DNA of 64,000 bases from an uncultured bacterium (GTDB lineage: Bacteria > Bacillota > Clostridia > Christensenellales > CAG-917), in contig CASQXY010000006.1 in assembly GCA_949432885.1 (NCBI GenBank), positions 25,197 through 89,196 of the forward strand, written 5' to 3'. This document shows, piece by piece, positions 38,618 through 48,823 of the stretch. The position numbers and the translations under genes are program-made. Each line of letters starts with the position of its first letter. The first letter of the stretch is position 1. The notes below the pieces were generated by a model. That model made no database searches. It saw nothing but the letters and a program-made list of their open reading frames with translations, and was not told the origin of the DNA.

Positions 38618-39766
38618 ATGACACCGGATTTTTCTGTTTTTGGGGAGACACCAAGCGCTCCTATCGCTTTAATCGCCACGCCCGGCGCGGAAGAACTTGC
38701 AACACTTATCGACAAACGCTTAATCAAATTATTCAGCGAATCGCATTTGGGAAAAAAACTGCAAAAAGATACGTTTATTCTCAAATCCGACTGCCCGCGT
38801 TTTACGAACGGCGACGCTAAGGGTTTGGTGTACGAGACTGTGCGCGGCAAGGATTTGTATATAATATGCGACCCATGCAATCACGGCGTGAAGTACAAAA
38901 TGATGGGTATGGACGTGCCGCTTACGCCCGACGAGCATTATGCGAATCTCAAACGCATAATCTGCGCCTGTACGGGCAAGCCCCAGCGCATAACCGTGAT
39001 TATGCCAATGCTGTACGGAGGTCGTCAGCACCGCCGCAACGCAAGAGAGTCGCTCGACTGCGCCATGATGCTGCAGGAACTGTACTCGATGGGAGTCAAC
39101 GATATCATCACCTTTGACGCTCACGACCCGAGAGTCCAAAACGCAGTGCCGTTTATGGGCTTTGACAACTACTTCGCGCATTATCAGATTTTGAAGTCGC
39201 TGGTGAAGAAATTCTCCGACCTCAAACTGGATAAAAACAATATGATGGTCATATCTCCCGATGAGGGCGCTATGACTAGAAATGTCTTTTATGCCTCAGT
39301 GCTCGGGCTCGACCTCGGAATGTTCTATAAACGCCGCGATTACTCGACGATTGTAAACGGAAGAAACCCGATTATCGCGCACGAATATATCGGAAGCCCC
39401 GTTATGGGCATGGACGTCTTCGTCGCCGACGATATGATTGCCACGGGCGATTCTATATTGAAACTCGCGCGTGAGATAAAGGAGAAGGGCGCGCACCGCG
39501 TGTTCCTCGCGGCTACATTCTCGCTCTTCACTGAGGGCGTGGAGAAGTTCAACAGAGCGTACGAAGAAGGCGTATTCGACGCCGTCGTTTCTACAAATCT
39601 CACGTATAGGATTCCCGAGCTCAAAGACTGCGCATGGTTCTTGGAGGCGGATATTTCCAAATACGTTGCGTTTATTATCGCGGCGGCGAATTTCAACGAG
39701 TCTGTGTCCAACCTGCTAGACCCGTCGCAGAAGATAAGAGAGCTTGTGGCAAAATTAAACAAATAA
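38618..39766 (+). CDS. prs: Divergent ribose-phosphate pyrophosphokinase (long form)
   Basis: ITVIMPMLYGGRQHRR, VNDIITFDAHDPRVQNAVPF, VISPDEGAMTRNVFYA, VFVADDMIATGDSILKLA; SD GGAGG then ATG. Confidence 0.9.
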   Translation: MTPDFSVFGETPSAPIALIATPGAEELATLIDKRLIKLFSESHLGKKLQKDTFILKSDCPRFTNGDAKGLVYETVRGKDLYIICDPCNHGVKYKMMGMDVPLTPDEHYANLKRIICACTGKPQRITVIMPMLYGGRQHRRNARESLDCAMMLQELYSMGVNDIITFDAHDPRVQNAVPFMGFDNYFAHYQILKSLVKKFSDLKLDKNNMMVISPDEGAMTRNVFYASVLGLDLGMFYKRRDYSTIVNGRNPIIAHEYIGSPVMGMDVFVADDMIATGDSILKLAREIKEKGAHRVFLAATFSLFTEGVEKFNRAYEEGVFDAVVSTNLTYRIPELKDCAWFLEADISKYVAFIIAAANFNESVSNLLDPSQKIRELVAKLNK

Positions 39767-39776
39767 GGAGAACGTT

Positions 39777-40430
39777 GTGAAACTCACTTGGCTTGGTCAT
39801 TCGTCATTTAAGCTCGTCGAGAGCACAGGCACGACGGTGGTCACGGACCCGTATCATTCGGAAATAGGCTTCGATATGCCCGAAGTTTCCGCGGAAATCG
39901 TGACCGTAAGTCATACCCATGACGACCATGACAATATTGAAGCCGTCGGCGGAAGTCCCGCAGTTCTCAACAGAGCGGGGGCATACGAAATAGGCGGCGT
40001 GCATATTTTGGCGGACAGAACCTATCACGACGGCAAAAAGGGCGCGGAGCGCGGCGAGAATCTCGTGTTTAAATACCGTATGGACGGAGTGGACCTTTGC
40101 CATATGGGAGACATCGGCGAAGAATGCAATGCTTTTTTGGTCGAGACGCTTATGCCCGTGAACGTGCTTATGATTCCCGTCGGCGGCAATTACACTGTCG
40201 ACGCAAAGCAGGCGAAGGAATATGTCGACCGTCTTATGCCCGACATCGTCATTCCCATGCACTTTAAGACCAAAGACTGCGAACTCGATATAGACAAGGT
40301 CGGCGAATTTTTGGATTTGTTTGACGACGAGCACATCGTATATATCGACGGCGACACCGTGGAATTCGACAGGGCGGATTTCGACGGTGAAGAGACAAAG
40401 GTTTTTGTTCTTGAAAAGTTTTCGTATTAA
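39777..40430 (+). CDS. MBL-fold metal-dependent hydrolase (UPF0173/UlaG-like)
   Basis: MKLTWLGHSSFKL..., VSHTHDDHDN, DLCHMGDIG, IVIPMHFKT. Confidence 0.88.
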   Translation: MKLTWLGHSSFKLVESTGTTVVTDPYHSEIGFDMPEVSAEIVTVSHTHDDHDNIEAVGGSPAVLNRAGAYEIGGVHILADRTYHDGKKGAERGENLVFKYRMDGVDLCHMGDIGEECNAFLVETLMPVNVLMIPVGGNYTVDAKQAKEYVDRLMPDIVIPMHFKTKDCELDIDKVGEFLDLFDDEHIVYIDGDTVEFDRADFDGEETKVFVLEKFSY

Positions 40431-40441
40431 CATTTGATAAA

Positions 40442-40480
40442 CCCGCCGCAAGGAAACGCGCGGCGGGAAAATTACTTTTT
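40442..40480 (+). terminator. Hairpin, possible terminator
   Basis: CCCGCCGC ... GCGGCGGG then AAAATTACTTTTT (imperfect U tract). Confidence 0.45.
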
Positions 40481-40561
40481 ATAGCGTGCGTAAGACTGTA
40501 AGAGGTCGGAAGCACTTTGAATTCATCTCAACTCACAAAACAAATCTATCGGAGGAAATCA

Positions 40562-42106
40562 ATGCAGAAAAAATATACGGTACAGGAACTCGAAAGACTG
40601 AGCATTTTCGACGTGCGCGCTTTGGCTAAGGACTATGGAGTTACGTCTCCCACCAAGCACAACAAAGCGGAGCTCGTGGATTTGATATACAAGATATCGA
40701 ACGGTCTTATGGAACCGCCGCAACCGCCGCGTCACGGGCGTCCGCCCAAAAGCAGGCTTACAAATCCGAACGTCAAAGCTCTGAAAGCTGAGAGCGAAAC
40801 TGCTAAAAGAGAGTCTGCCGCTAAGGATGATTTTATACCGACATTTAAGACGAGAGAGGTGTCGGGTACAGAGATCGGCTATACGGAAGAGAGACATTAT
40901 CCGAAGACCGTGCTCAGAGACGACGCGAATTTGTTTGTGCGCGAGGGATATTTGGAGGTTTATCCCGAAAACTACGGCTTTTTGAGAGTCAAGCCCGGCG
41001 AATGCAATGAAAAGGACGCATATGTGGGTTCTGCGAATATAAGGAAATTCGGCTTGCGCAGAGGCGACTACGTTGTGGCAACCTGCAAAAAGGGCATAGA
41101 CGAGAACAAGCCCGCGCCGCTTATCGATGTTATATCAGTAAACGGTGAAAGGACGGATTCCGTAAGAAACAGACCCAACTTCGACCATCTTACGCCCATA
41201 TATCCGAATACGCGTCTGCGTCTAGAAGTTGCAAATCAGCCCCGCGAGTACGCGATGCGCTGTATAGACCTTGTGTCCCCGATAGGCAAGGGACAGCGCG
41301 GAATTATCGTATCTCCGCCTAAGGCAGGTAAGACTACGCTGCTTAAAATGATTGCGGGTTCCATTACGAAAAACTATCCCGACGTGGTGTTGAAGGTGCT
41401 GCTTATCGACGAGCGCCCCGAGGAAGTCACGGATATGCAACGTTCTATAAACGGAGAGGTTGTGTATTCCACCTTTGACGAGCTTCCCGAACATCATACG
41501 AAAACGGCGGAAATGCTTCTCGAAAGATGCAAGCGTATTGTGGAAACGGGTAAGGACGTCGTTATTCTGCTGGACAGCCTTACGAGGCTTGCGCGAGCAT
41601 ACAACCTTACTATTCCGCCGACGGGAAGAACGCTGTCGGGCGGTTTGGACCCCGGCGCATTGCATAGTCCCAAGCGCTTCTTCGGCTCCGCGAGAAATTT
41701 GGAAGCCAATCCCGATAAGAATTTCAAGGGCGGGTCGCTTACGATTATCGCAACCGCGCTTATAGAGACGGGCAGCCGTATGGACGACGTTATTTTCGAG
41801 GAATTCAAGGGCACGGGTAACATGGAAATACATCTTGACAGAAAGCTGTCCGAAAAGAGGATTTTCCCTGCTATCGACCTCGCAAAGAGCAGTACGAGAA
41901 AGGAAGAAATGCTTCTCACGTCAGAGGAGCTGGAAGGAACTTGGGGTATCAGAAAGATGCTGTCCAATACCGACAACGCCGACGCAACGGAGAATCTCAT
42001 CGGCATGATTGTAAAGACCGCTACGAACAAGGAGTTTATAACTCAGCTTAATATGCAGTTGAGAGTCTGCCAGAAGGAAGGATATACTTTCCGTTCCGTG
42101 AAGTAA
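40562..42106 (+). CDS. rho: Transcription termination factor Rho
   Basis: GQRGIIVSPPKAGKTTLLKMIA, LLIDERPEEVTDM, VILLDSLTRLARAYN, GTGNMEIHLDRKL; N-terminal region with GRPPKS basic insertion. Confidence 0.97.
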   Translation: MQKKYTVQELERLSIFDVRALAKDYGVTSPTKHNKAELVDLIYKISNGLMEPPQPPRHGRPPKSRLTNPNVKALKAESETAKRESAAKDDFIPTFKTREVSGTEIGYTEERHYPKTVLRDDANLFVREGYLEVYPENYGFLRVKPGECNEKDAYVGSANIRKFGLRRGDYVVATCKKGIDENKPAPLIDVISVNGERTDSVRNRPNFDHLTPIYPNTRLRLEVANQPREYAMRCIDLVSPIGKGQRGIIVSPPKAGKTTLLKMIAGSITKNYPDVVLKVLLIDERPEEVTDMQRSINGEVVYSTFDELPEHHTKTAEMLLERCKRIVETGKDVVILLDSLTRLARAYNLTIPPTGRTLSGGLDPGALHSPKRFFGSARNLEANPDKNFKGGSLTIIATALIETGSRMDDVIFEEFKGTGNMEIHLDRKLSEKRIFPAIDLAKSSTRKEEMLLTSEELEGTWGIRKMLSNTDNADATENLIGMIVKTATNKEFITQLNMQLRVCQKEGYTFRSVK

Positions 42107-42126
42107 ACTTTTATTCTGTAAATCTT

Positions 42127-42157
42127 AAAACGACCGAACGGGCTTCGGTCGTTTTTT
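42127..42157 (+). terminator. Intrinsic terminator after rho
   Basis: ACGACCGAA-CGGGC-TTCGGTCGT-TTTTT. Confidence 0.85.
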
Positions 42158-42323
42158 ATATGCGAAACGGCGCTTTATCACCGTTGAATAAGCTGATTAG
42201 ATATGCAAATTTTGTTAATTATTATACAGAAATTTTCATTTAAACGCACTCTGCAGTAGGATTTTGTGCATTTTGCTTGTGATTTTTTATACAAGATCAC
42301 CGCATAAAATAAAGATAAATTAA

Positions 42324-42352
42324 TTGACAATATTCCGACGCAGAGTTATACT
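42324..42352 (+). promoter_or_regulatory. Promoter for InlB-repeat lipoprotein
   Basis: TTGACA, 17 nt, TATACT. Confidence 0.75.
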
Positions 42353-42450
42353 GAATCAATTAATATAATAGTTTTACATCATAAAAGAACATTTTGTATA
42401 TAATACTTTTTGTTTTTTTGCGTGTGAGCGCGGCACGCCTGAGAGGAAAT

Positions 42451-45400
42451 ATGAAGAAATTGCCGAATAAAATCAGCCCCGTAAAGCTTATCGCAGTGAT
42501 TGTCATAGCACTGATAATCTGCATTGCCGTATGCGCCTGCAACGAAACTGCAACTTATCAAATAAATTTTGTTGCCGACGGACTGGATATACCTGCCATA
42601 GTCGCGGAAGCGGGCGCGGAAATTGTTCCGCCCGTAGACCCCGTTTTGGAAAATCGTACGTTCGAGGGCTGGTACGACAACCCCAACTTTACTGGCGAGC
42701 CGATTGAATTGCCCAAGATAATGCCCAACAAAAACGTCACGTATTATGCAAAATTTTCCGCGCCGCGCGGTTCGAGAAAGGTGGAGTACGTGTTCAATCT
42801 TCCCGTAGCTCAGCATACGGGAGAGGTGACGCCTTCTTACGGAAATACAGGAGACGCGGTCACCGTCAAGAACGGCGCAGACTATTTGACGAACGGCTGG
42901 CTCTTTATCGGTTGGTCTACGAAAAGAAACGGGCTTGTGTCGCAGTTCGGAAACAAAATCGAGGGGCAGTATCTCGCGGGCGATACGCTTATTCTCGGGG
43001 AAGAGGACGTTTTGCTATACGCGCAATGGGCGTATGAGCTGGATTGCGTCCAAGGCGATAACGACGGCACGCTCTATCTGTATTCGGAGTATATAGGAAA
43101 GGGCAACGGCGCGGTTATCCTCGTGCGCGACGGAAAGCCGAATAAATCGGGCTTTGTGACTCCGCGAGCGAGCGAAGACGATAAATACTACGAATTTGAG
43201 TTCTTCTTTAATGAAAACGACGATTACGGCGTTATCGGAAGCGTTACGGGTCGCATTTACGACGACAACACGTACGCTTTCTGCGACGGACTGGACGGTG
43301 CGTTTCTGTGTTACGACTATATTACGAAGTCATTCAGTCAATATATACTGACTGCCGACGGATACGGCAAGGCGGTGATTTCGCAGGTGATATTCGACCA
43401 TATAAAGACGCTGTATTACGTGCGTTACGAGTATGACGCGGAATATAAGGACTATAAGCTCGTTTATTTGGACCCCGAAACGGGAAATGAATTGATGGAC
43501 GGCGCTAACCTCGTGCAAAGCATCGTATCAATAAATAAGGGCGAAGTCGATATAGAAACGGAAAACAACGAGTTTATAGGGACGTTTACTTATTTGGGTA
43601 TGGAAAGCGGTTCCTATCTGCTGTATGAAAACGGCGATATATTGAACTACAAATTGGAGCTCAACGGATACGGCAGCGCAAAATTGATATCGTACGATCC
43701 CATAGGCAATACGACGTCACTGGTCGCTTTTGGCGAGTATTGCGGCACCGACAACTACCAAAGCGAATCGGGCGAGTGGATTTTCACGTCGGGAGACGGA
43801 AGCCGCAGCTTTAAGTTTATCATCAACGTCATAACGGACTCTATTTCGGGTGACGTACCCGTTTATATCGAGTACGACGAGGATGTGAACACGACCCTCA
43901 CGGGCGACGGCGCTTCGCTTTATCTTGACGGATACGGCAGAGCGTTATACACCGCGGATGGCGGCATATCGTATGTAGGATACTTTAAGATTGACGGCGA
44001 CGATGAAAATCTTTTGATATATACGCCTTATATCGTCGACGGCGAGGGTAATGCGTCCGCGGGCGGAGAGATGTTCTTTATCGTCAACTGGCAGGACAAG
44101 TCGTTTACGCTGAGCGCCGAAGGATATATAGTCGCGGGTACAAAGCTTATTTCCTATCAAGGCAAATCCAACGTGGTTGTCATTCCCGACAACGTGACGG
44201 AGATTGCCGACGGCGTGTTCAATTATCTGGAAACGGGCGTTTCTATTGTGTCTGCAACTATTCCTGCGGGAGTGACGAGCATAGGCAAGCGCGCTTTTCA
44301 GAACGAGTACACCCTAAGACGCGTAGTTTTTCTGTCCGAAACTCCCATAACCATAGACTGGTCAATCGAGAACGACCCGTTCAGATGGGGCGGTAATATG
44401 ATTATCGTCGTTCCCGAGGGCTGTCAGGACGCATATAGGCAGGCTTGGACAAACTGCCCGTATGTCATAAAGGGCTCCGTCGAAGTTACTGTTCTGCCCG
44501 AATATGAAATCGAAAACGGCGTGCTTGTGCGCTACAACGTTCAGCCGAACGCTCCCGAAACGCTTGAATTGACGATTCCCGACAGAGTTACCGAAATCGC
44601 GCCTTTTGTTTTCAGAGGCATGGAGAGATTGAAGAGTATAGACCTTAGAGGCGTTGAGATTGTCGGCGAGGGCGCGTTCGAGATGTGCTCCAACCTTGAA
44701 AGCGTCGATTTGACAGCCGTAACGCAAATCGGCGACGGCGCTTTTGCGGCGTGTGAAAAGCTCGGATTGGGCATGAACGGAATTATAGGTCTTCCTTCTG
44801 TCGTAACCATCGGAGAGAGCGCTTTTGCAAGCTGTTACGAGATTAGGCGAGTCGTAATCGGTGCGGATATCGAGAGTATAGGCAGTTATGCGTTTGCGGA
44901 GATAAATATGCAGCTTTCGTACGGACCTCTGTTTGTCGAGCTGACGGGGGAAGCCGCGCCGAAGATGGGCGGAAAGGTCTTCAACGGAAATATTGCCACA
45001 CGTATTCAAGTGAACGACATAGACGTTGTGCTGTCTTGCTATAAAGAGCGCACGTTTGCGACATACAACAGGCATCTTTATATCGAGTCGGGCGAAGAAA
45101 AGGGAGTTTATTTCGACGGCTCCGACCCGCTCGAACTGGACGGAAGAGCGTTTCTGCGCTCCACATACGTGCTGATGTACAGCATCGAGGGAGAAAAGAT
45201 AACGTTCTACGAATTCGACGAGGAAAATTCCGAATATAACAGCGTGGAAGGCACTTATAAGGACGGGATTATTACAGTTTTCTTAGGTCGTGAGTATAAC
45301 TTCAAAAAATACTCGGGTATTTTGACGTACAAATCGGAGGACGGCAAATATACGCTGATATGCGACCCGTTGGATATTCTGCCCGAAAACTTCGAGGATA

Positions 45401-45846
45401 CGGGTTATATGGGATATGTGGATGTCAAGTTTAACGGCCGCGATGTGAAGATGTATGTCTCGGGCTACAACGTAAAGCGTATATCAGCCTATCTCGACGA
45501 CGACGGCATTTACTACGACTTCGATATTTCGATTGTAGGCGACGAGCTCGTTTATGAAAAGAAAACTGCCGACAGAAGAACGACTGTAACGGCAGAGGAC
45601 GGCAGCTCGCTTACCTTGCATTTTACTGCGAATTACATCTACGTCTACGGCACGCTCAAAATCGCCGTTGACGTGGACGACAAGGGCAACGATATTATGC
45701 TTCCCGACAACGGGGATTTCGGAGTCTACGTAAAGAACGCGCAGGGCAATACGTACGTCTTCGAGAGAGAATACAAAAACAAAAAATTCATAATTACCAT
45801 AGTCGTGGACGGCGATACGTTCAGCTACACATACGCGGCTCAATGA
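42451..45846 (+). CDS. Large surface lipoprotein with InlB-type repeats and BspA-like leucine-rich repeats
   Basis: Lipobox AVCAC|NE; RTFEGWYDNPNFTGEPIELP...YYAKF (InlB_B-type); VVVIPDNVTEIADGVFNY..., LTIPDRVTEIAPFVFRGMERLKSIDLRGVEIVGEGAFEMCSNLESVDL (LRR_5/BspA). Confidence 0.8.
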   Translation: MKKLPNKISPVKLIAVIVIALIICIAVCACNETATYQINFVADGLDIPAIVAEAGAEIVPPVDPVLENRTFEGWYDNPNFTGEPIELPKIMPNKNVTYYAKFSAPRGSRKVEYVFNLPVAQHTGEVTPSYGNTGDAVTVKNGADYLTNGWLFIGWSTKRNGLVSQFGNKIEGQYLAGDTLILGEEDVLLYAQWAYELDCVQGDNDGTLYLYSEYIGKGNGAVILVRDGKPNKSGFVTPRASEDDKYYEFEFFFNENDDYGVIGSVTGRIYDDNTYAFCDGLDGAFLCYDYITKSFSQYILTADGYGKAVISQVIFDHIKTLYYVRYEYDAEYKDYKLVYLDPETGNELMDGANLVQSIVSINKGEVDIETENNEFIGTFTYLGMESGSYLLYENGDILNYKLELNGYGSAKLISYDPIGNTTSLVAFGEYCGTDNYQSESGEWIFTSGDGSRSFKFIINVITDSISGDVPVYIEYDEDVNTTLTGDGASLYLDGYGRALYTADGGISYVGYFKIDGDDENLLIYTPYIVDGEGNASAGGEMFFIVNWQDKSFTLSAEGYIVAGTKLISYQGKSNVVVIPDNVTEIADGVFNYLETGVSIVSATIPAGVTSIGKRAFQNEYTLRRVVFLSETPITIDWSIENDPFRWGGNMIIVVPEGCQDAYRQAWTNCPYVIKGSVEVTVLPEYEIENGVLVRYNVQPNAPETLELTIPDRVTEIAPFVFRGMERLKSIDLRGVEIVGEGAFEMCSNLESVDLTAVTQIGDGAFAACEKLGLGMNGIIGLPSVVTIGESAFASCYEIRRVVIGADIESIGSYAFAEINMQLSYGPLFVELTGEAAPKMGGKVFNGNIATRIQVNDIDVVLSCYKERTFATYNRHLYIESGEEKGVYFDGSDPLELDGRAFLRSTYVLMYSIEGEKITFYEFDEENSEYNSVEGTYKDGIITVFLGREYNFKKYSGILTYKSEDGKYTLICDPLDILPENFEDTGYMGYVDVKFNGRDVKMYVSGYNVKRISAYLDDDGIYYDFDISIVGDELVYEKKTADRRTTVTAEDGSSLTLHFTANYIYVYGTLKIAVDVDDKGNDIMLPDNGDFGVYVKNAQGNTYVFEREYKNKKFIITIVVDGDTFSYTYAAQ

Positions 45847-45934
45847 CGCAAGTTTAAGCCTGTATGCGATTGCCGAATAGTGCGTTTTCTGCTGTTCGGA
45901 TAGATAATGAAATAATTTTAAAGGAGATAGACTT

Positions 45935-48259
45935 ATGAAACACAAAATTTTGAAAGTGATTTTTGTGATAGCGACGGTACTGGCAATCGGTCTTTGCGCT
46001 TTTGCCTGCAACGAACCAAGCAGTACCGACCCCGCGAAATACGCCGTAACCTACGCAGGCGGAGAAGGGGCTGTCGGCACTGCTCCGTCGGGTGGCGAGT
46101 ACGCGCAGGGAACAGAGATTACGCTCCCGACCGCAGGCGAGCTTGTCAAGACAAATCACACGTTCGGAGGCTGGTCATACGGAGGCAGTACCTACAATGC
46201 CGGAGATAAATTCACCGTGCCTGCGAACGCGGTTGAGTTTACTGCGGTATGGATTGAAAATCAAGGAGGCGGCGAAACTCCCAATCCTCCCGCAACTACT
46301 TACGGCGTGACCTACAATATCAACGGCGCTGCGGGTACCGCGCCTACGGAAAGTGCGAAAGCGCAGGGCGAAAAGTTCAATCTTGCGGATTCTGCAGGAC
46401 TCTCTAATCCCGACCACACGTTCGGAGGTTGGTCGTACGACGGTCATACGTATGATGCAGGCGCGGAGTTCACCATGCCTGCGAATGCGGTTACGTTTAC
46501 CGCAGTATGGAACTTGAATCAGCCGACCGCTTATACCTTGTCATATGCCACAAACCCCGAACAGGGAAGCGGCACAGCTCCCGCTGGCGTGCAAAAGTAT
46601 GAGGGAGACGAAATAGAGCTTCCTGCAAACACTTGGTTTGCGACAATTCTTCCGAATTACGAGTTTAAGGGGTGGTATATCGAGGGTGATTACAACGTGA
46701 CTTATCAACCCGGCGACAGCTTTACAATGCCTGCTCAAAACGTCACGTTTATGGCAAAGTGGGGCGCAATAACCCACACCGTAACTTATAAAGCGGGCGA
46801 GCATGCCGCGGGCGCGGATAAAGTTTTGCAAGGCGATAAGGGATATGATATAACTCTCAAATCACTAGCGGAACTCGGCAATCCCTTTACTGTCGATACC
46901 TCGGATGACTACGTGTTTGTAGGCTGGAAAATTGAGGGGGATTCGTCTTCCGAAATTTACAAGGTCGGAGATAACTATGAGCTTAACGGCGATGTGGTTT
47001 TCATAGCTCAATGGGAAATTGCGACACAAATCGGATTTTACGATACGAATATGGAAGCTATTCTGTTGATGACGCTTAACGTAGGAAACGGAGAAATCCA
47101 GTTTGCGGACAAAACGAAAGTGCAGTTTACGTTTGAAATCGACGGAGAACGTATTGCTATTACTCTGGACAACGGAGAGACCTTCAATGGCACGTTTGCT
47201 AATAATACAGTCAACATAACTATAACTTACGGACACACTGCCTATACGTTCCCCTACGTTGCGCCCAGCGCGCCGACAGTGTCGTTTGACGCTAACGGCG
47301 GCACGGGAAACGCTCCTGCCGAAATTGTCCCGACCGAGGTAGGAGATACGTATAGGTTTACTACGCCTGCCAACACATTCACCTCTCCCGAAAACTGCGA
47401 GTTTAAAGCGTGGATGCTGATTGTAAACGGCGTGGAAAAGGGCGAATACAAGGAGAATGTCAAAATTTTTGCGAATGCGGGCGAAACGGTTGTGCTTAAA
47501 GCCATATGGCAATCTGCTGTAACAACTCCCGTTGAATTGGTCACGTATATCGGAAATTGCACGACTCCTATCGTAAACGCTATGTTTAGTCAAGGCGGTG
47601 AAACGTATATCAAGTTTGTCATCGATTTCGATAATAACACCGTCGAATATTATTTTTCCGATGAAACGCACGCTTCTGCGACGTTATTGGATCCGGACTT
47701 AGGTGCGGTAAAGCCAGATGAGTACGGCGCGGACTCTCTGTATTTCAAGGCGACAATGGGTAAAAAAGGAAACGGAAAAGTGAATTACTATTTCTTAGTC
47801 GCCGCGGACAAATCTAAGCTGTATTTGTGTAACAGCGACGATGAACTTATCGCAAACGGCGAGTTTACTATGAGCAACGGGAATGAAGAGGAAAGCGGCT
47901 TTGTCTTAACCGCATTGGCGGACGTAGATGGAAAGAGATTTACGACTAGCGACGGAAGCGCATTTTATTCTGATTATGTCAGTGCTACTATTTCGTGGAA
48001 TCCAGGTTTCGGAAATTATATTTTGAAGTTTACAAAATCAAACGGATTATCGCGTTCATATAATATTGACGCATCTAGTAATAATCAGGCCTATTCGTCA
48101 AAGAATTTTGCGGCGACATATTCTACATCTTCTGTTGTGGAATTCGGGTTTGAAAAAGACGGAGACAATTTTATATTGGTTATAACTAAAATATATAGTC
48201 CCAAGTCTCCCGAAACCAATCTTATAACAGAAGAAGTGCGTTTGACAGAAGCTCAATAA
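45935..48259 (+). CDS. Large surface lipoprotein with five tandem InlB-type repeats
   Basis: Lipobox CAFAC|NE; repeat modules ending FGGWSYGG..TAVW, FGGWSYDG..TAVW, FKGWYIEG..MAKW, FVGWKIEG..IAQW, FKAWMLIVNG..KAIW. Confidence 0.82.
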   Translation: MKHKILKVIFVIATVLAIGLCAFACNEPSSTDPAKYAVTYAGGEGAVGTAPSGGEYAQGTEITLPTAGELVKTNHTFGGWSYGGSTYNAGDKFTVPANAVEFTAVWIENQGGGETPNPPATTYGVTYNINGAAGTAPTESAKAQGEKFNLADSAGLSNPDHTFGGWSYDGHTYDAGAEFTMPANAVTFTAVWNLNQPTAYTLSYATNPEQGSGTAPAGVQKYEGDEIELPANTWFATILPNYEFKGWYIEGDYNVTYQPGDSFTMPAQNVTFMAKWGAITHTVTYKAGEHAAGADKVLQGDKGYDITLKSLAELGNPFTVDTSDDYVFVGWKIEGDSSSEIYKVGDNYELNGDVVFIAQWEIATQIGFYDTNMEAILLMTLNVGNGEIQFADKTKVQFTFEIDGERIAITLDNGETFNGTFANNTVNITITYGHTAYTFPYVAPSAPTVSFDANGGTGNAPAEIVPTEVGDTYRFTTPANTFTSPENCEFKAWMLIVNGVEKGEYKENVKIFANAGETVVLKAIWQSAVTTPVELVTYIGNCTTPIVNAMFSQGGETYIKFVIDFDNNTVEYYFSDETHASATLLDPDLGAVKPDEYGADSLYFKATMGKKGNGKVNYYFLVAADKSKLYLCNSDDELIANGEFTMSNGNEEESGFVLTALADVDGKRFTTSDGSAFYSDYVSATISWNPGFGNYILKFTKSNGLSRSYNIDASSNNQAYSSKNFAATYSTSSVVEFGFEKDGDNFILVITKIYSPKSPETNLITEEVRLTEAQ

Positions 48260-48283
48260 TCTCAAAGCTAAGCAATATGTACA

Positions 48284-48313
48284 AAAAGCAAGTCGGAGAC
48301 GGCTTGCTTTTTT
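48284..48313 (+). terminator. Intrinsic terminator
   Basis: AAAAGCAAGTC-GGAGAC-GGCTTGCTTTTTT. Confidence 0.75.
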
Positions 48314-48775
48314 ATACGCTCATTATGTTTGCTTGGGCGGCAGTGATTTGCGACGTATTTATCTAAGCTGTCCGAATTTGCCGCTTATTATTTTTTCCGG
48401 TCTATGGTTATATCCTCAACTTTCGCTGTTAAATAGGACTGTGTAGAGAGTAGGAAAGATGTTTGGTTGTCAGTTTACTGCGATTGAATGGAATCGTGTA
48501 GAGTAGGAAGACGGAAAACGGAAAATGAGAATGTACAAAGTGTGCTCGCGGGTCGGATTTGCCGTTTCTCACAGTTTGGTTTTGACTCTCTGATATTGCG
48601 CAGAAGAGTGAAAAAGAGAATTCCGCGGCGCAGTATACCTTTGTTTCGCATATTGCTGTATCGGAATCCGCAAAACCTCGTGAAATGAGTAATACTCCGA
48701 CTAATCGTGCTCGTACGTATTGGCAGTTTATATGGAATATTGGCAGCTTTATTTAGGATATTATTAGCTGCCGCG

Positions 48776-48812
48776 CATAAAAAGAGACGCCTCGTAAGGC
48801 GTCTCTTTATAA
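48776..48812 (-). terminator. Intrinsic terminator after hybrid histidine kinase
   Basis: AAAGAGACGCCT-CGTA-AGGCGTCTCTTT; A run on plus strand gives T tract on minus. Confidence 0.8.
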
Positions 48813-48823
48813 TAAGGCATAGG

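Noticed and set aside
46130-47500. Possible CRISPR-like or DNA-level tandem repeat
   Set aside because: The repetition is protein-level InlB-type domains with divergent DNA, not short direct repeats with spacers.
48435-48515. Near-repeat GTGTAGAGAGTAGGAA / GTGTAGAGTAGGAAG
   Set aside because: Two imperfect 15-mers in a low-complexity intergenic region; insufficient evidence for an element.
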